DNA from: Stromatinia cepivora
Taxonomy: Eukaryota > Ascomycota > Leotiomycetes > Helotiales > Sclerotiniaceae
Direction: 5' to 3'
Length of the DNA stretch: 64,000 nt
Assembly (NCBI GenBank): GCA_014898415.1
Contig: RCTD01000004.1
Span: forward strand, 2,603,001 to 2,667,000
Shown: in pieces, positions 10,112 to 25,100 of the stretch
Numbering within the stretch: the first letter of the stretch is position 1
How the letters are laid out: each line of letters starts with the position of its first letter
Translations under genes and position numbers: made by a program
The notes under the pieces: generated by a model
Told to the model about the DNA's origin: nothing
Databases searched by the model: none
The model's input: the letters and a program-made list of their open reading frames with translations, nothing else

Positions 10112-11541
10112 ATGAGGTCAAGATTTCATCAGTTGAAGAAAGTGGTATGTGAGAAATCTATGCCTTGAAAATTGTCTTTCCTCGCCCAGCAATGCACTCC
10201 GAATGATCCATTGGACATAGTGGGCTAATAATACTCGTTGTTCTCATAGAAAATCCGCCAAACATGGAATAAAATCAATTTATACAATCTTTCAAGATAT
10301 AAGCCCAGGCCGGAGGGTAATACATTCTTTCAACAAAAATGGAAAGCAAAGTCGTTAAGTCGAGCATATCATGGAGAACAAATTCGAGAGGGGCAATGGA
10401 CAAGAATGTTTAGGCCGAGAGCGAAAGCTGTTATCCCTATGGATTATAGATATTTAGCTGAACATGATGGTTCCGAATTGGCTGCTGGACGAGGATCTGG
10501 ATTAGAGAGACCAAAAAGTACCGGGAGTGTTGCACAGTTCAACAAGAATCAAATACCTTATATGTCCATGGTTTACGCACCTATTGAAAGGCGATTGGAT
10601 ACGGCCATATTCAGAGCGTTATTTGCAAGTAGTACGAGACAAGCAAGACAATTCGTGGTGCATGGAAAGGTTAAGGTCAATGGGAAGAAGGTATGGAATC
10701 AGTTGCATTTGAGGCTAGGCTTTACTATTTACTCACACAATGTCAGATGCCATACCCAGGATACCTTCTAAACCCAGGAGATATGTTTCAAGTAGACATT
10801 GAAAGAGTACTCTTCGCAACCGGTGCTCCAAAAACCGCAGACCAAATCAAAAGTGGCCGAGGTCTCAGAAGGTCCCTCCGCGCAATGAATGATCAAAAGG
10901 CCAAAAATGCCGCCGCCAAAAAAGCTGCCGCGGCGGCCGCAACAGAGGAAGGAGGAGAATCCACAGCTCCTAAAGAAACCCCTGAATCCAAAGAAAAGGA
11001 CGAAAGGGACAGACTCCGCATGGAATTTCGAACTCTCCAAGAACACGCCGATGTTCTCCTAACCGATAGCAAGAATGCCCCCTCTGGCAAACGCAAGATC
11101 GCCCTCCGCAAGCTCAAGCGCGAAATTCGCGCCACCCTCTCCCAACTAAAACGCAAATCCGTCACCGACCTAGCCTCGATCCTCAACTCCTACACCACTA
11201 AACTCGCCCAATCTGAAGATTTGGAAACGCTTGCTGCAGAAGCTCCAGCAGTCATCAATGCCGAAGAAGTACCTGATTACCAACAAAAATTAAAATTGGC
11301 AATTCAACGCGCGAGGGAAAACCCAATCGATGAATCGAAACCTTACATGACTCCTTGGCAACCAAGACCTTATATGAGTGCTTTTGCATTTATTCCTAGG
11401 TATCTTGAGGTTAATCAGAAGATTTGTAGTGCGGTTTATCTTAGACATCCGGTGGCGAGACCCGGGTTGAGTGAAGTCCCTAGTCCATTTTCGATGGAGG
11501 TCCTGCAGTTGGCGCATAATTGGTATTTGAGAAGGAGGTAG
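10112..11541 (+). CDS. NAM9: Mitochondrial small-subunit ribosomal protein uS4m (NAM9 homologue)
   Basis: Exons 10112-10144, 10250-10690 and 10747-11541 encode 422 residues. The first exon is only 11 codons ([11 protein letters not shown]), so the start is easily missed. Exon 2 continues with [16 protein letters not shown], the conserved fungal uS4m N-terminus. The S4 RNA-binding domain lies at about 110-180 ([34 protein letters not shown], then [17 protein letters not shown]) and is interrupted by intron 2 exactly between GKK and MPYPG. A long Ala/Lys-rich insert with predicted helices (about 195-300) is a fungal mitoribosomal extension. The intron sizes are 105 and 56 bp. The protein acts in the head/body of the mitochondrial 37S subunit. 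Confidence 0.94.
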
Positions 11542-12390
11542 AGAGTGATGTATATGTAGATGAGAAATGCACGGAAGGTATTGAAAGCGGATAGTGAAGG
11601 GTTTAAAAGAAGTGGAGAAGGCTAGCAGATGGGAGAAGAAAGTCCATGATCGATGTGTGATATGTATGAAGACTCTGTATTTATACATCCTAAAGCCTAG
11701 ACGGGATAAGATAAGATAAGATCAGTATATGCATAGATAAAATGGATGCCTGTAAATGCAAAATACACTCTCAAATCATTATCATATATTCTCATCATAA
11801 TATATTCCCATAACAACATACCTCCATCATCAAAAGCTCTACTGTACTCTACCCCAATCCCCTTCTTCAATAAACCAATCATCTTTCCCTTCCCTTCCCT
11901 TTCCCCTCCTTTCCTTTCCTTTCTTTCATCCATACTCTACCCTCACCCTGAACCCACACCCAAAACCTCAATTCACATCTAGATTGTAGAGGATCTTGAT
12001 AGAGATAGACAATCCAAATCATTCCATTCCATTGTATTGTATTGTATTGTATTCCAATCCACTGCGTTCCAAAGCATAGAAAATACCAACACAACACGAA
12101 GAAAACGATACTCTATCTAGGAATATTTTTCATGTTTCATATAGCTAGTTAGGTAGCTAAACTTCTCGCTCTCTTCTCTCAGCTCTCTCCTCTTTTCACC
12201 TTTCATCTTTCTATCTAAACTCAGAAACCAGGAATCTATTGAAAAATATCTTATATCTACACACGATTACCAGACCCCTTCGTATCGTATCTATTCCTTC
12301 TTTACATTCATCTCTTTCTGCTCTTCCGTCTTCTCTAACATCACTCATCTAGCTTACGCCTTCATCCCCATCCTCCAATCTCCAGCCAAT
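11542..12390. other. Convergent 3' intergenic region
   Basis: Lies between the 3' ends of uS4m (plus) and carnitine acetyltransferase (minus). It contains CT-rich runs (about 11880-11930) and a short TTGTA array (about 12022-12052). No gene was seen. Confidence 0.6.
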
Positions 12391-14560
12391 CTACAACTTA
12401 GCTTTAGCCGGTTCTAAAGTAGGAATCAAAAGATCTCTAATATCTCCCGCTGCCTCATTAAGATAAAAGCTCATTCTTTCTGAACCTAGACCCTTTGATA
12501 CGACGTTGAATTGGATGCTATTTTATCGTTAGTTTAATTCTCTTTAAACCCATCTTCATCCGTGAAAAAACGGGGAATTTAGAGGAGAAATAAATGGGAG
12601 GCAAAGGGAAAAAAGGATGAATGGAAGGAGCGAAAACAACACACCTGTTCTCATTAATCATATAAGCGATTCCCCACCCATCATCAACCACCTGACTCCA
12701 TCCATACCCATTAAAGTATTCCGAGCTCAACTGACTGCTCGAAATAAACCATTTACTACTATAACCATAAGTAGGATCTTTGAAAATCGCAGGGAGCTCT
12801 TCTCCTGGTTCCAATAATTTCTTTAATCCGAATAAATGACGATCTACACCCTTTCCATCACTGGCTGCTGTAATATATTCAACATGCGAGTTAATAGCTG
12901 CGCGGAATGCAGCAATAGCTTTAGATGGTTCGACTGTGTGGTCGGAGACAGCTTTGCAGAAAGCGACCGAGTCATCGGAGACGGAACGACATGTTTCAGT
13001 ACGTCCTTGTTGGAAACGACGGGTTGCGGCACTTTCGTATGTAGGTCTGTTCTTACCGTACATTTTGAAATAGGCAAGTTGGATAATCATTTGTACATAG
13101 GCATCAGGGGAACATTTGAATTTCTTGATGAGTCCTTTACCGTAACCTTGGTAGGCTTGAACGCGGAGTTCGTGGGCGGCAATGACTTCAGTGAAATCTT
13201 TGGTTGCGCGCTCGATTTCTGATTGGACCTCTTTTGTGATGTGGAATTTGAGAGGTGTTGGTTCGGGAAGATTGGAACGGACGGATGGGTTGGAGAAATC
13301 GAGTTTGTTGTTGAAGATTACTTCGTTTACGTAGTCATTCAAACGATGAGTAGGTGTTCCGTCCATCATGGAGTGCTCACCCATGAAACCGGATGTACCA
13401 TTGTTGTTAATGATAAATTGGAGGGGTTTATCAAACCAACGGTTTGCGCCATCACCGTGCCAGTATTGATGGGCTCGCTCTTCGAGGGTAACTGGAGCAG
13501 CATCATCTAAGCAAACAACAAATGAAGCAGATTCAATGTCTCTGAGAATCTTTGCGTTTGTTGGATTTGCCTTGAGAAGAACTTCACGAGCATCTGTCCA
13601 AATATCGCGGTTCTCTGATGTGAGAATTCCGACTGCTGGTGTACTTTCGGCCTTCTCATAAATGCGCTTGAATTGTCGTTCCAACTCAGAAGTATTCAAT
13701 TGTTGCCCATCAACTTCATGCATAACCTTGAAGAATTGATTCTTGCGAATGACCAAAATATGTTTGTTCTCCTCCGCGGAGTATTTAATTGGATGATCTG
13801 CTGGCTTTGCTGGAACTCGACTGGCGTTGAACATCCATTGATAACTTTCCATAGAAATTGGTAGTTTCTTCATGTATTCAGGTTCCAAAGTTCCACCATC
13901 CACTTGTTTCTTGAATTCCAAAACTGCAGTACTGATGGCGGCAGCTCTCTTTGATGGATCGCGCCGCCTTCTATCATCTCGGTGGGAATAAAAGTAGCTG
14001 ACATATGGAACGACTGGATCTCTGTAGCTCAAATATGCTGCATCATTCCACCACTCATATAACCAATTCTTGTGTTTAGGATCTTCTCGACGAGCAATTA
14101 ACTTCTCTTGAAGTTTGCTACCAATTCCACCTGGCTTTATGAATTCTTGAACAGCTTTTGTGGTGGTTTGTAACTCGGCGGAAGTAATCAAGGGATGTAC
14201 TGATTTGAGATATCGAACAGCTGTCTCTTCTAACGTAGGGACTGGAAGTTTTGGGAGTGATTCTTCAAATCGTAGCATGGAACCTTTAGATGAGTCTTCC
14301 TTATAACCTGTCATGCAATATTGTCAACCATGACGTCCTTTGTAACGGGGTGTGAAAAGGAATGTATGTGTTCATACCTGCTGGAAGAGAGCTATTGCTC
14401 CGCGCATTTGCTGGTGCCATACCTAGAGTCTGCGAAATCTTGTAAGCTTTCAAAAAGATAAGAAAAGGTCATACAAACATACTCTTGAAACTCTCGTAGA
14501 CGTAAAACTATTTCTGAGCACCGGAGACTGAGTACGACCTTTTGCCAACAACTTCAACAT
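12391..14560 (-). CDS. CAT2: Carnitine O-acetyltransferase, dual mitochondrial/peroxisomal
   Basis: Transfers acetyl groups between CoA and carnitine, so acetyl units can leave peroxisomes and enter mitochondria during growth on fatty acids or acetate. Exons (minus): 14560-14483, 14438-14378, 14307-12645, 12517-12391; 642 residues with all phases consistent. The catalytic His is H358 in GEHSMMDGT. The CoA-binding segment DGKGVDRHLFGLKKL and the substrate motif SSSQLSSEYFNGYGWS are present. The N-terminus encoded by exon 1 (MLKLLAKGRTQSPVLRNSF) is a basic, amphipathic mitochondrial presequence. The C-terminus encoded by exon 4 ends AKL, a peroxisomal PTS1. Met33 (MAPANARS), early in exon 2, would give a form without the presequence. 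Introns are 44, 70 and 127 bp. Confidence 0.96.
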
Positions 14561-17500
14561 ACCAACGACGTTTCCTTAAAACAGGAGAGAATAGAGAGTT
14601 TTATTGAAGAGGAAATTAAAGAGAAACTCTGCTTGTGAAAGTAGCAGGGAATTGGTGGATTATGTCTTCTTTTAGATAGAGTTAGAGTTATGGTTGGGTT
14701 GTTAATTCCATACATAAACAAGTTAGATCTGGGTCTTGGTCACTTCGGGATCTTTTCATTGAATGAAACATGAAGCGAGTTGAGTTACCGAGGCAAAAAA
14801 AATAAATGAATGAAGATGAAGCTCTGACAACCCCACAATGTTACCACAACTGAGAAATCCCCTCGGTCGCATTGAACTTTCTACTGTGGATAAATCTCGG
14901 TCAATACCTTCTGCTAACATAATGATATTACATATTATTTCATCCTTTGAATGATTTAAAGAGATTTCCACAAGTATCCGTCTTCGAAGATCTTGGTTGA
15001 TGCGGCTAGGTAGGTATGTATTTACTAATAAAGGGGTTGACGTCCACGTATATCCTCGGTCATCCGGGAAGGAACGTTGGATTTATCAAAAGACATCATT
15101 TCATATTATGGTCATCGAATGTTGCGCCTATCATCGGATATATTTCCCCAGCTGTGACCACCAAAAAAGCGCACACAAAGGCTTCGGATTTTGAATTGAC
15201 ATGTGATCCGTCTCAGATCCATATTGTGACTTCTTATCAAAGATCCGGAGTACGATACCATCAACTTCCAGGGATCTCCTATTGATGATACTTAAACTAT
15301 CTATCCTATTCACAGTACAGATTCGCATTTCGAGATTGCGGGGGTCTATCTGGCGACTTTATACTTACTGTGCTAGTGCATGATAGCAAAATATTTCGAG
15401 ACAGCGGCATTTGTGTATGATATGAAGAAGCCTTTCAAAGTAACAAATCCAGGGCACTTTGGTATGAAAAGTTTGACAAATGGCACTGATGCAGCAGCAA
15501 CTTGACTACACACATTTCCAGACAACCTCGTGCCATCTGCTTTCCAGGGTTAGTGGGTGAAAAGCACGGCGCCAAAGGATTCTCTCCAATTTTTGTTCTA
15601 ATCACACATACATTAAGGGTGTAAATCCGCCTTTTCGTACCATATGTCTAGAAATTCCAACTGACTGTTAGCAAGCTCCAATTCACGCACTACTATCGAG
15701 GCGAAGGGGACTGCTTTTTGTACCCGCGCCGGGACCATTGTTACTCACAATTGCTGCTGTCGCATCGTCGTCAAATTACACGCACGTAGCTGTGTACTAA
15801 TAGCTACCAACCACCATGTAGCCGCACAATTCCTCTCACGTTCAACCACTGTCAAAACTAGTCGGCGTGATTTGTTCATTACTTGTGAATGCTTAGCTCC
15901 TTCAAATAGATTTAGGAAGACACGGCGGTGTTTGTATGCCTATATTCTCTTCACTTTCTTAGTCATCCTCTCATGGCCCAATGCTTAATGCTCAATGTCC
16001 ATTGTCACAAGAAGAAAAGGCTGATCATTAAGGGAAAGGGTATTTATAAGAGTGGCCTGTCATTGATAACCTCACCTGCATTTAATAAAACTAGAAATCA
16101 GGTATACCTTAATAGCGTCGGAGTGCCACTAAAGCACCAGAAGAAACCGAGAGAAACATATCCTTATAAAAGGAGCCTAGTTGTCTGAATAACTTGTTCT
16201 TAATATCTTTGACTTTGAAGGCCGATACAATATATATTTCATGCGAGTAATTTGATTCCAAGGCTTCGGAGCTTTGGACAGAGATAGCTGCAATCGATTG
16301 ATTCACAATTGAGTGTGCTTACCAGGTCGTCACCTGATTTTCTTGCTGCAAATTTTAGGTAAAGCATTATTTGTTGTTGAAATCGTCAACTTTCAATCCA
16401 CCGAGGTTACTGTTGTTAGTGCTACCGATTCCTCTTCGCTTGAATAAAGTTCAACTTCTGCTACTGATTTCGAGGTATCGGCGCCGGATTGGAACATGGG
16501 GATAAAGTAGGATGCCACCATCTCTCCCAAAGAAATGGAAATTAACGAAGTATCCATGTACTAAAACGATTTTGAGCCTCCTCCACTTCCTCGGGCAGGA
16601 CATCAAGCCACCTGGAACCCTTTCATTGGTTGGCTACTACTATTGTTATGAGTTTCAAGGATCGAAGAAGGTGTATTCTTCATGCCATTAGCACCACCGG
16701 AATCTTGCATGTCCTCTTATTACGTAATACGGTCTAGTATGTATCAGATTTATTTTTCTAACATTGTAGGATATAGTTGAGGAGAGTGTATAAAAAGACT
16801 CCATTAGTTGGGGCTTCTACAGCTTGCTACAGCTCACAGTACAGCTTTACAAGTTCAGGGCTTTGATCCATAGACTTCTATCCCTAAACCTACCCCCCGA
16901 CATGATGGCGAGATGCAGTCCGCGAAACTAAATACTCGGCAAAATTACCAACAGTCGCCTAGTATTACTGTCAGTACTTTTTGATTTTGCCATATGATCG
17001 TGATTTTCTTGTCGATCATTTATCTTAAGTAATAAAGGTATCGATTGCCGAATAGCTCTAATAGTTTGGTGTCACTCTCGAATAGAGAAAAATAGGATAT
17101 TAAACCGGAGAATACATTCCTTCCATAAAACTCAAGGGCGCCGCCGTCCATCATCGACCATATGGTAAATGCCCGACCTCTTTGATTGATATCATAGTTG
17201 GTCAGGGGTTTATATAGTTAATGATTCTTGACTATATCACCATGTCGCAGGGAAGTGTGAGATGTCGATTTCATGTGCCCTCTTCAAATTACGAAGTTGA
17301 CAAAGTCAAGATGTAAAGTAAGGAGGAAAGATTCCTCAGCTCAATCATCAAAGACCGATTTCGCGTTAGAGTTATTTCAACAGGAAGTACAAAGAAGTCA
17401 AGGACGCAATGCGATTGTCTTGATTAGAACTTAGCAATTAATAGTCATCATCGAAGCGATTAAGGTAGGATCACACAGCGAGGTGCGTCACTACTTTTGT

Positions 17501-20500
17501 TATCATATTCTGATATGTTCCCTCGCTGTCAAGCCTTCTATTTTTTCCTCGTTAATTACTATTACTGTTCGATTCGTCGTCGACATCACTTTCATCATTA
17601 CCTAGGATGAGGTTAACGAGCTATCCACACTTCAATCTCGAGATCTAGATATCAGAATATCTAACAGACAACTAGTAGTATTTTCTTTTGAAGAGGAGTT
17701 TAGTAATTCACAGTAGATTTGGACATTCTAGACTCCTCGGAACGTTTCTTATATACCACAACATTATGTTAATCGTGATTTTATCCATAACCAAAACGTT
17801 GAAACAGTAAATTCAAAGTATGGAGGACAAAATTGGAGAAGGAGGTAAAAAAATATCTCACCCGACCTTGACGCAATCCTTGATGAAACTAGTATGGATT
17901 TCCAACCAACTGCAGGGCGTGACTTAGCAACTTTATCCCGGGCTTATGGACGTGCTTTTGATGTTTGTTCTTGTTTGAAGAATCTGAATTTATTCCAACC
18001 TGCTCTTTACATGCTTTTGCTTTCCATCGTCAATTATTTAGTATGCTACCAAAGTTTGGATTGTTGTACTGTTGCTGTTAAGAAGATTTGTTAGTGGATA
18101 GTCATCATACCAAATGACCTTGGGCAAGTAAACTTGAAGATACGCATCCATTACGGATATCACGAAGCCCATAATGCCTGGGAAATCAGGAAAACAATGC
18201 TAGTCTCTTCGCACTTCGCTATACACATTTTAATGGTAACAGGTATCTTCCTTGTTATGAGCCTCCCCGGGGGTTTCTGTTCTTGCTTTTATGGTATTTT
18301 GACGCAGTAATAGTAATTTCCATAAGCCGGAAGCTGTCGAGTGGAATGCTTCTTCAGCAAATTTGAAAGCTGAGACAGAACTATCTTCCATCCTGTCCTG
18401 TGAATTTTAGGCTGTGAAATTCGCATCTATAGTATAAAAGTGCGTAGCAAATGTGAGCTGACCTCAACATCGTTTTGAACAAAACAATATGAGGCGACAA
18501 GTAGTCGAATACGAGCAAATCCAATCGCTGCAAGGTCATACCCTCAAACTCATGAGACATTTCCACATCCTTAACAAAAGTAACTGCTGATATATCTTTT
18601 TGCTGTCGATATATGATATATCTTGAGGAGGCATTGTTGCCATTGCATATCCTTTCTCCTAAAATGGGTAATAGGAATAGTGATAAGAGGGCTTAATTAT
18701 TCGATATCGAAGTATCAAAGATATATAAGATATATTCACGGCTTGTATTTGTAAAGCAAACATCCTTCCTAGAAGCGGAAGAGCGCTGTGTGTCTTATGG
18801 CTTGAGCATCTGAGACAGTCGACTGCACGTTCTCATATACTAGCAAAAATCTCCAAAACAGAGGGCGCTAATTGTGAAGGTCTCTCGCTTATTTTTGAGG
18901 ATCGCCTCGGCTATCTTCGGCGGTCAGATTCTTTGTAATCTTACGTAGTGAAGTACACAGAGACTCAAGAAAGGGATACAAAAGTATCCAATTAGGCCAT
19001 AATGGATGGGTAGCTACAGAAATTGTGATGAATAGTACCTCCTCTACGTACTTCTTCGCACTTCAGGATCACAAAACTTAGTCAATTAAATGTGCTCGGA
19101 TTTTGATGTCGCTTCCTTATTCCCTGCTTTTCTTTGCTCGTTTTAATGGCACAGAGTGTGAAACGTCATTGCTAGTCCATTGTCGCCATGAAGTTGTCGT
19201 CCTTTCTTAAAGGTCGCTGTCATGGCTCTAAGCTACTTTTTTTTCTCGTTGTCGTCAGGTAGTAGTGGCATTTGCAGCTCAGGAGGCTTCATCCTGACTA
19301 CAACCTGAAGCAAGAGCCTACTCATAACTTTTACTTTACCATACAATGCGGAAATTGTGTAATCTGATTCCCATGTACCAGTCTTTCTTCGTTACTTGTC
19401 AGCACTTGGCCTTAATGAACGTAAAATTTCTCTTATATATCCTCATTTTCACCTAGTAGTATTTCCAGTGTCTGATTCAAGTGCAAATTGAAATTGGAGC
19501 ACTGTTCACGGCTAGTGTGTCCTCCGTAAGCCAAGAGAATCTCACGGTCAATGACGTATAAAATAGCTGCTGACTACTTTGAATCAGACTTTATATTGTT
19601 CAAGATGAAAATCTCCCTATCAAGTATGAGGTGATTCGCCCACTGCTGGGATTTTGGAGCAAAGTCAAGTCCTCAAGTCATAGAGTGACTTCCCTATCTA
19701 CTTCGATAAGGTATTGTAACTATTGTTTAACTATCTTCATCATTGCTCTCAATCGCCATTAATTCTCAGACCAATTTTAATTCTCCGCTGCCAAATATAT
19801 GCTATACATTCAATATTGCAGAATATGAACCAGATATAGATTTCTATATACAAATCGAAAGAAAACTACAAACATTACAATTTTTCGTTCGTATCTTACA
19901 ATAATCCAAATTAAATATTTATACTTAGTTCCATTGTAAATATAGTTATAAGAATTTTTTTTTTAATCTTTCGATCTCGTCAGATCTTCCTTTTGTATGT
20001 CAGAGGATTTCTGTATGCCAGCGAGCCCGGGAGTATTTAAGAAAAGTCACCGTCTTACTCGAATGTAACACATGCGCCTGGACTGGAGTTATCTTTCTAA
20101 GGTGCAGTCAAATACTTGCATGCTCAATTCAGGCGAATTATTTTGTTTCCGCTAGGAAGAGTTGAGTGTTTTTATCATTCTGTTGTCGTTGTCGCTTCTA
20201 CCCTTTACCATCAAGTTAGAAGTTCACATTCGGCTGAACTGTTTTCATCGCCAATTCCCTCATCTCTCAGCATTTATCTTCCAATTTTTGGAATCTGAAC
20301 TGGAATTTGTGACCCCACATTGTTAGGCTATCTCTGTTCATCTCTCTCCTTAAACCCTCACTGAAAAGGTGATATTTAGTCTTTGATCACATTCGACTCC
20401 AAAAACTCTGTTTCTGTAGCTGTCTCGTAAGAGGTCATGCAAAGACGAGTTTTTACGCATTTTGTTACAAATTCTCAAAGGATATGAAGGCGAGTCGAGG

Positions 20501-22050
20501 GGTGGATAATCCCAAAATCGTGACGTATTTCTGCGTTTAATTCTATAGTTATTATGATCCAGAGATTAGGTATATATAAGCTTTATATTTGCTTGAGCTT
20601 AGTCAATGCAAAGCAAACTACAAAATATTGCTTAATTATGGAGGGGTATGAGATGTCCGGTACTACTTGTCAACTCAAACCTCCGGCTGAATTAAAGAAT
20701 TGAGGAATGCAGATATTGGGTACGTTTGTAAATCTGAGTTTTGACTAACTGCTGTCATTTCTGGTTATAATCATACCTAACATTAATTTCGTGCAGCAGC
20801 ATCCACCGTCCATGATTCCGTCACCATATCGTAATTATATCAAGTGCAGAACTAGAAAGAGTTTACCACAAAACTGTCACGGTCTGGAAATTTTCCAATC
20901 TCATAGCATAGGAAAACGGATTGCGTGATTTCCAGAGCGACGTATGTCTTCTAACGCATGTTGTTTTCTGATGATTATAGGTGGAAATATGCAATGTTAA
21001 TTATTTCTTTGTCGGTATGTCATGTGACCAACCTCACATAGGAAGCCGTACCACTAGCGAATTCTAGGCCCTTCCCCTTCAATATAGATAGTACCCTCTT
21101 TTCATAGTGTAGCAATCAAGAATGAATATAACAATACCAAAATAGTACTATGCAAATTGGTACCACCGAAGTGATACCAACAGTTTTAAATCGGAAACTC
21201 TCACAAGAACGGATCTTTAATAAAATCATAACGCGAATATCATTCCTGGATGTTTACCCGTCGGTTTTGACTTAAAAAACCCCATCGTTTTCAGAATGAA
21301 AGTATCTAGGGGTCTCAACACCAGCTATTAACACTTTTGAAGATCTGGGCTTTCAAATCTCTAGGTACACCTCTCTGAGTTAGTTAATTTGTCATGACAA
21401 GTTTTGTGCGGATGCCCCGACAACACTTTGCGAAGGCTCTAAGCTTCCCAGGTCTGCAACGCTTATTGCGGTCTCTCGGAGATGCTTTTGTTAATCTCCC
21501 TTATCTGCATCAGTTTTGTTCCCGCCTCAATGAAGGAACCCCTGTGAATAGATGCTAGTAGACTATCTAGTCAATTTTGCACCTTCTCAAACGCCACTTA
21601 TTAGCCTCGAAGACACCTCTATTACTGAGGAGTCCTTGGGGAGCAGTGGCTTGCATAACATTTCAATGTGATAAGACTTTAAACATGAACAGTCTCTGTT
21701 TATAAAAAATCTCATGATGATCCATTGGCGAGAAAAGTATATACCGGAAAATGGTTGTATGACTAATATTCTACCGATTTTATCAAAAGGCTTTCGAATC
21801 TTCGGTCTCAGAGCATAGTACTAAAGTTCAAAACTTTTCCGAAAGATCCCTTGTCCGATAAAAATATATATATATATTCCCTTCATTCCATTGTCAATGA
21901 TCGTTTATTGCTCTTGATATTTCAAATCCACTTTTTGTCAAATATTTTCTCGTTTACATATTCAAATACTCCTCTTCTTTGAGATTTTAATGCTTCCCTA
22001 AGAACGGGGAGCTACCGGAGTCTGTATCCAGTCTAAAATTTTCCGGCGAC

Positions 22051-22167
22051 ATGGAAGCTTTCATTCAAAACTATGGTACAGAAGAAATGCAAGAGATCTT
22101 TTCTAGACTAGAACCAGGAGCTGGTGATATCGATTATATATCAAAAAACTTGAATTTCATGGGCTAA
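22051..22167 (+). CDS. Very short ORF in the gene desert (doubtful)
   Basis: 38 codons beginning MEAFIQNYGTEEMQEIFSRL, with protein-like composition. If the TAA at 22165 is read through, the same frame stays open for about 30 more codons (VNPTLSPPALLSSVKF...). This may be the remnant of a gene whose remainder has decayed. No family was recognised. Confidence 0.2.
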   Translation: MEAFIQNYGTEEMQEIFSRLEPGAGDIDYISKNLNFMG

Positions 22168-25100
22168 GTCAATCCGACTCTGTCGCCCCCAGCTCTCTTG
22201 AGCTCAGTGAAATTCCAGCACCTATTCCAAGCTGTGCCGGATAATGAATTTTTCATGTTACCAGTACCCGCAATTTATTAACCCGTTGATTTCTCCAACA
22301 CCTCCATTTAAATGTCTTCCAACTCTACGTTTGATATATCGTCATAGATCTAAAAATGCACCAAAAAATTCCAAAACTAGGTTTTTTTCTTCGCTGCCCA
22401 CGCGGATTATTGGTAATTTTGATTTGGAAGTCATGGGATTCTGAGGGCTTTCTTTATGAAAGTAGAGGGTATAGTTACGTGAGTTTTGGTACTTGGTAAA
22501 CTTCACTGTTGATTTGAACTATTATACTCGCATCTATTGTCATTGCCAATTATTTTTGGCACCCTTACGCCACCGTGACAGACACACTATGCCGATTATC
22601 AGGAGCCTAATGTGCTCGAAACTTATATCGAATACGGTGGTGAGAAATTGAACTTTCACCATCATTATCTTCCCTATTATTGTAAGTCTGCTCCCATACT
22701 TATTGCCATGCATCTATCTATCGAAACGATCCAATACAAGAGTTTTACGTCATACGGCAGTGAGAACTTGTGCGGCTATGTAATTTGCAATGTGGTTACG
22801 CACACCCTTAGCTCGTAACTGAAGTCATTCAAAGACTCCACCCCCTGACTAAGCGATGCCCCCTGCCCAAATATCACCACATCGTATGAATTCCTCTACG
22901 ATGGATGATATTTATACCTTAAGATGTATTCTGTCAGGAAGCTGCATCCGTGAAATAGTTCATGAGTTTTCGAAGTAATATTTAGAATGCTGTGGCGTGG
23001 CTAGAAACTCTCAAACCGATATCGAATGAGCCAACCCTCACCTCAAGCAATTTTTCTAAGAATAAGAGTATATCCTTGCATCAAGTGATGATGGAGTGAA
23101 GTGAAATGTATGAGAGGCAATTGGACTAAGAACTGTTATCCATATGCATATCAATAGTGCATTCAAAGCTCAAGGGTATAATTTAAAAGACTATATCCAG
23201 CTAGCATACTTTATGATGTAAACCGTTTTCCAGAATCAGGCTGCCTGATACGTTGCGTAGATCAATTATGATAAAACTGTTCTCCTGAGATACCTACTCT
23301 GCCATAGACACTTCCTCATCGCCGATATTTTGCTACTCCTGTCAAACCTCAATCTTCATTATCCCTACGAGCGCAAATTTAGGGTTACATGCTCCAGAAT
23401 TCTCTTACACTCAGACAAATTGTGATCTTGAGCTACGAAATAGTAGGTATTTCGGTGCCCGCATCAAATGTCTTTGCCAACCAACGACTACCAGACAGCA
23501 TTATTACTGTCTTCCTCATAATATTTCACTCATATCATCGATTAATAACACACTTCAATTATTTCTTCTCTCGAGCAGCGTTGACTGACAGTGGATACAA
23601 AGCTATAAACGACAACAATACTACTAAATCTGACTATCAAAATTAAAACATCCCAGATATCACCTGTGGAAATGACTTCACAAGTTTTGTTATCAAATTT
23701 CCTTTTTAGCTTGTCGAAATTTTGTATAAATGATTAAAAAAGCCCACCATCAGCTCCCTATTTCAACATATAATCCCCACTTTCAATCCTCAACTCATTT
23801 CTCATACTTGCTTTTCTCCATCGTATTATAAATGCATCCTCACAACCCAAGCTGATTCCTCTTGACTAATTCCATAGAAGAAAGTTGTCCACCCGCCAAA
23901 ATTGCGAAGTCCGCGCCACTTGCAAGTTTAGTTTTCGGATATGGGATATTGAAGTCCATTCCATACTCACCGACAAATACCTAATTATATCATACATTTC
24001 AGAAACTCCTCATAAGAAATGACGGCTGCCAATACCAATTTCTTATCATCATAATACTGATTGTAGCTATCGAACTTTTCTTTTACTATCAAAAGCTAAA
24101 CCTAAACTCTGAAAAATAGAAAAAAAAAAGTGATAGAATCACAGATTTATCCACGGCACTTGGATACTATAATCTTTCTTTCGAGAGAGGATAAAGAATT
24201 GTCTGATATTTTTGAAGGCCTTGTATATCCACGTTCTTTTGCTTTAGATTGTTGTAATAAGCAGAAGAAATAGAACAGAGTCAGCTTTAATACTCGCTTG
24301 TATTATTAGTTGACGTGAGAGTTAAGTATGGGTGGTGGAGGTGTCGTTAGTGTATGATTATCACTTTTTCACTTTTTTCTTTTACTTGCTCCCAAATTAT
24401 TTATGCTCAACTTCTTTGTCAAGATGTAAAAGCGCGCTCGTAATTTCTGACAACTATTCTCTAATAGCAAACTGACAAGGATGTGTGGCTCCAAAATGAA
24501 GCATTGATTTTAGAGAAAAGTCAATGAATGGTATATCAGATTGAATTCAACAGTTTGATTAATTAGCGTTCCCAGGTCCTTTTCATGCAGTTAATACCTC
24601 CAGTATAAGAGATCTTGTCATTCAAGAAGTCGCAAATAATAAACCGCAATAAGAATGCGCTTTCATTGTTAGATAGACTTCTCGCTTTTTGCTTTTTGCC
24701 ATCAGTATCAAAAATATCAGTCATACACGCAAATTGATGCAGCTGGGCTCAATCATCAAGGAGATAGGGCACTTAATTGTGTGATAATTACTCGTATAGA
24801 TATGAAAGCATACCTCAAGTTACTGCACCATACGACGGCATGGTGACCACGTCGTTGCTCCTTAGAGGGCGATAATCATGACAAACATTAGGTATTTATA
24901 TCTAAGCATTGAATATGATAGTCCTGCTAGTTGTGCCGCAACTTACAATATGCATCCATCCTTCCCCTCCAATACTTCTCCACATCAGTCCCTTACACTT
25001 TACTTCTAGTTATATATCACTCATATCCCAAAGGCGTATAAATTGCTAATATTTATGGTTCACATATTTGGATACTACAATAAAATCCGTTTCGTGAAGG

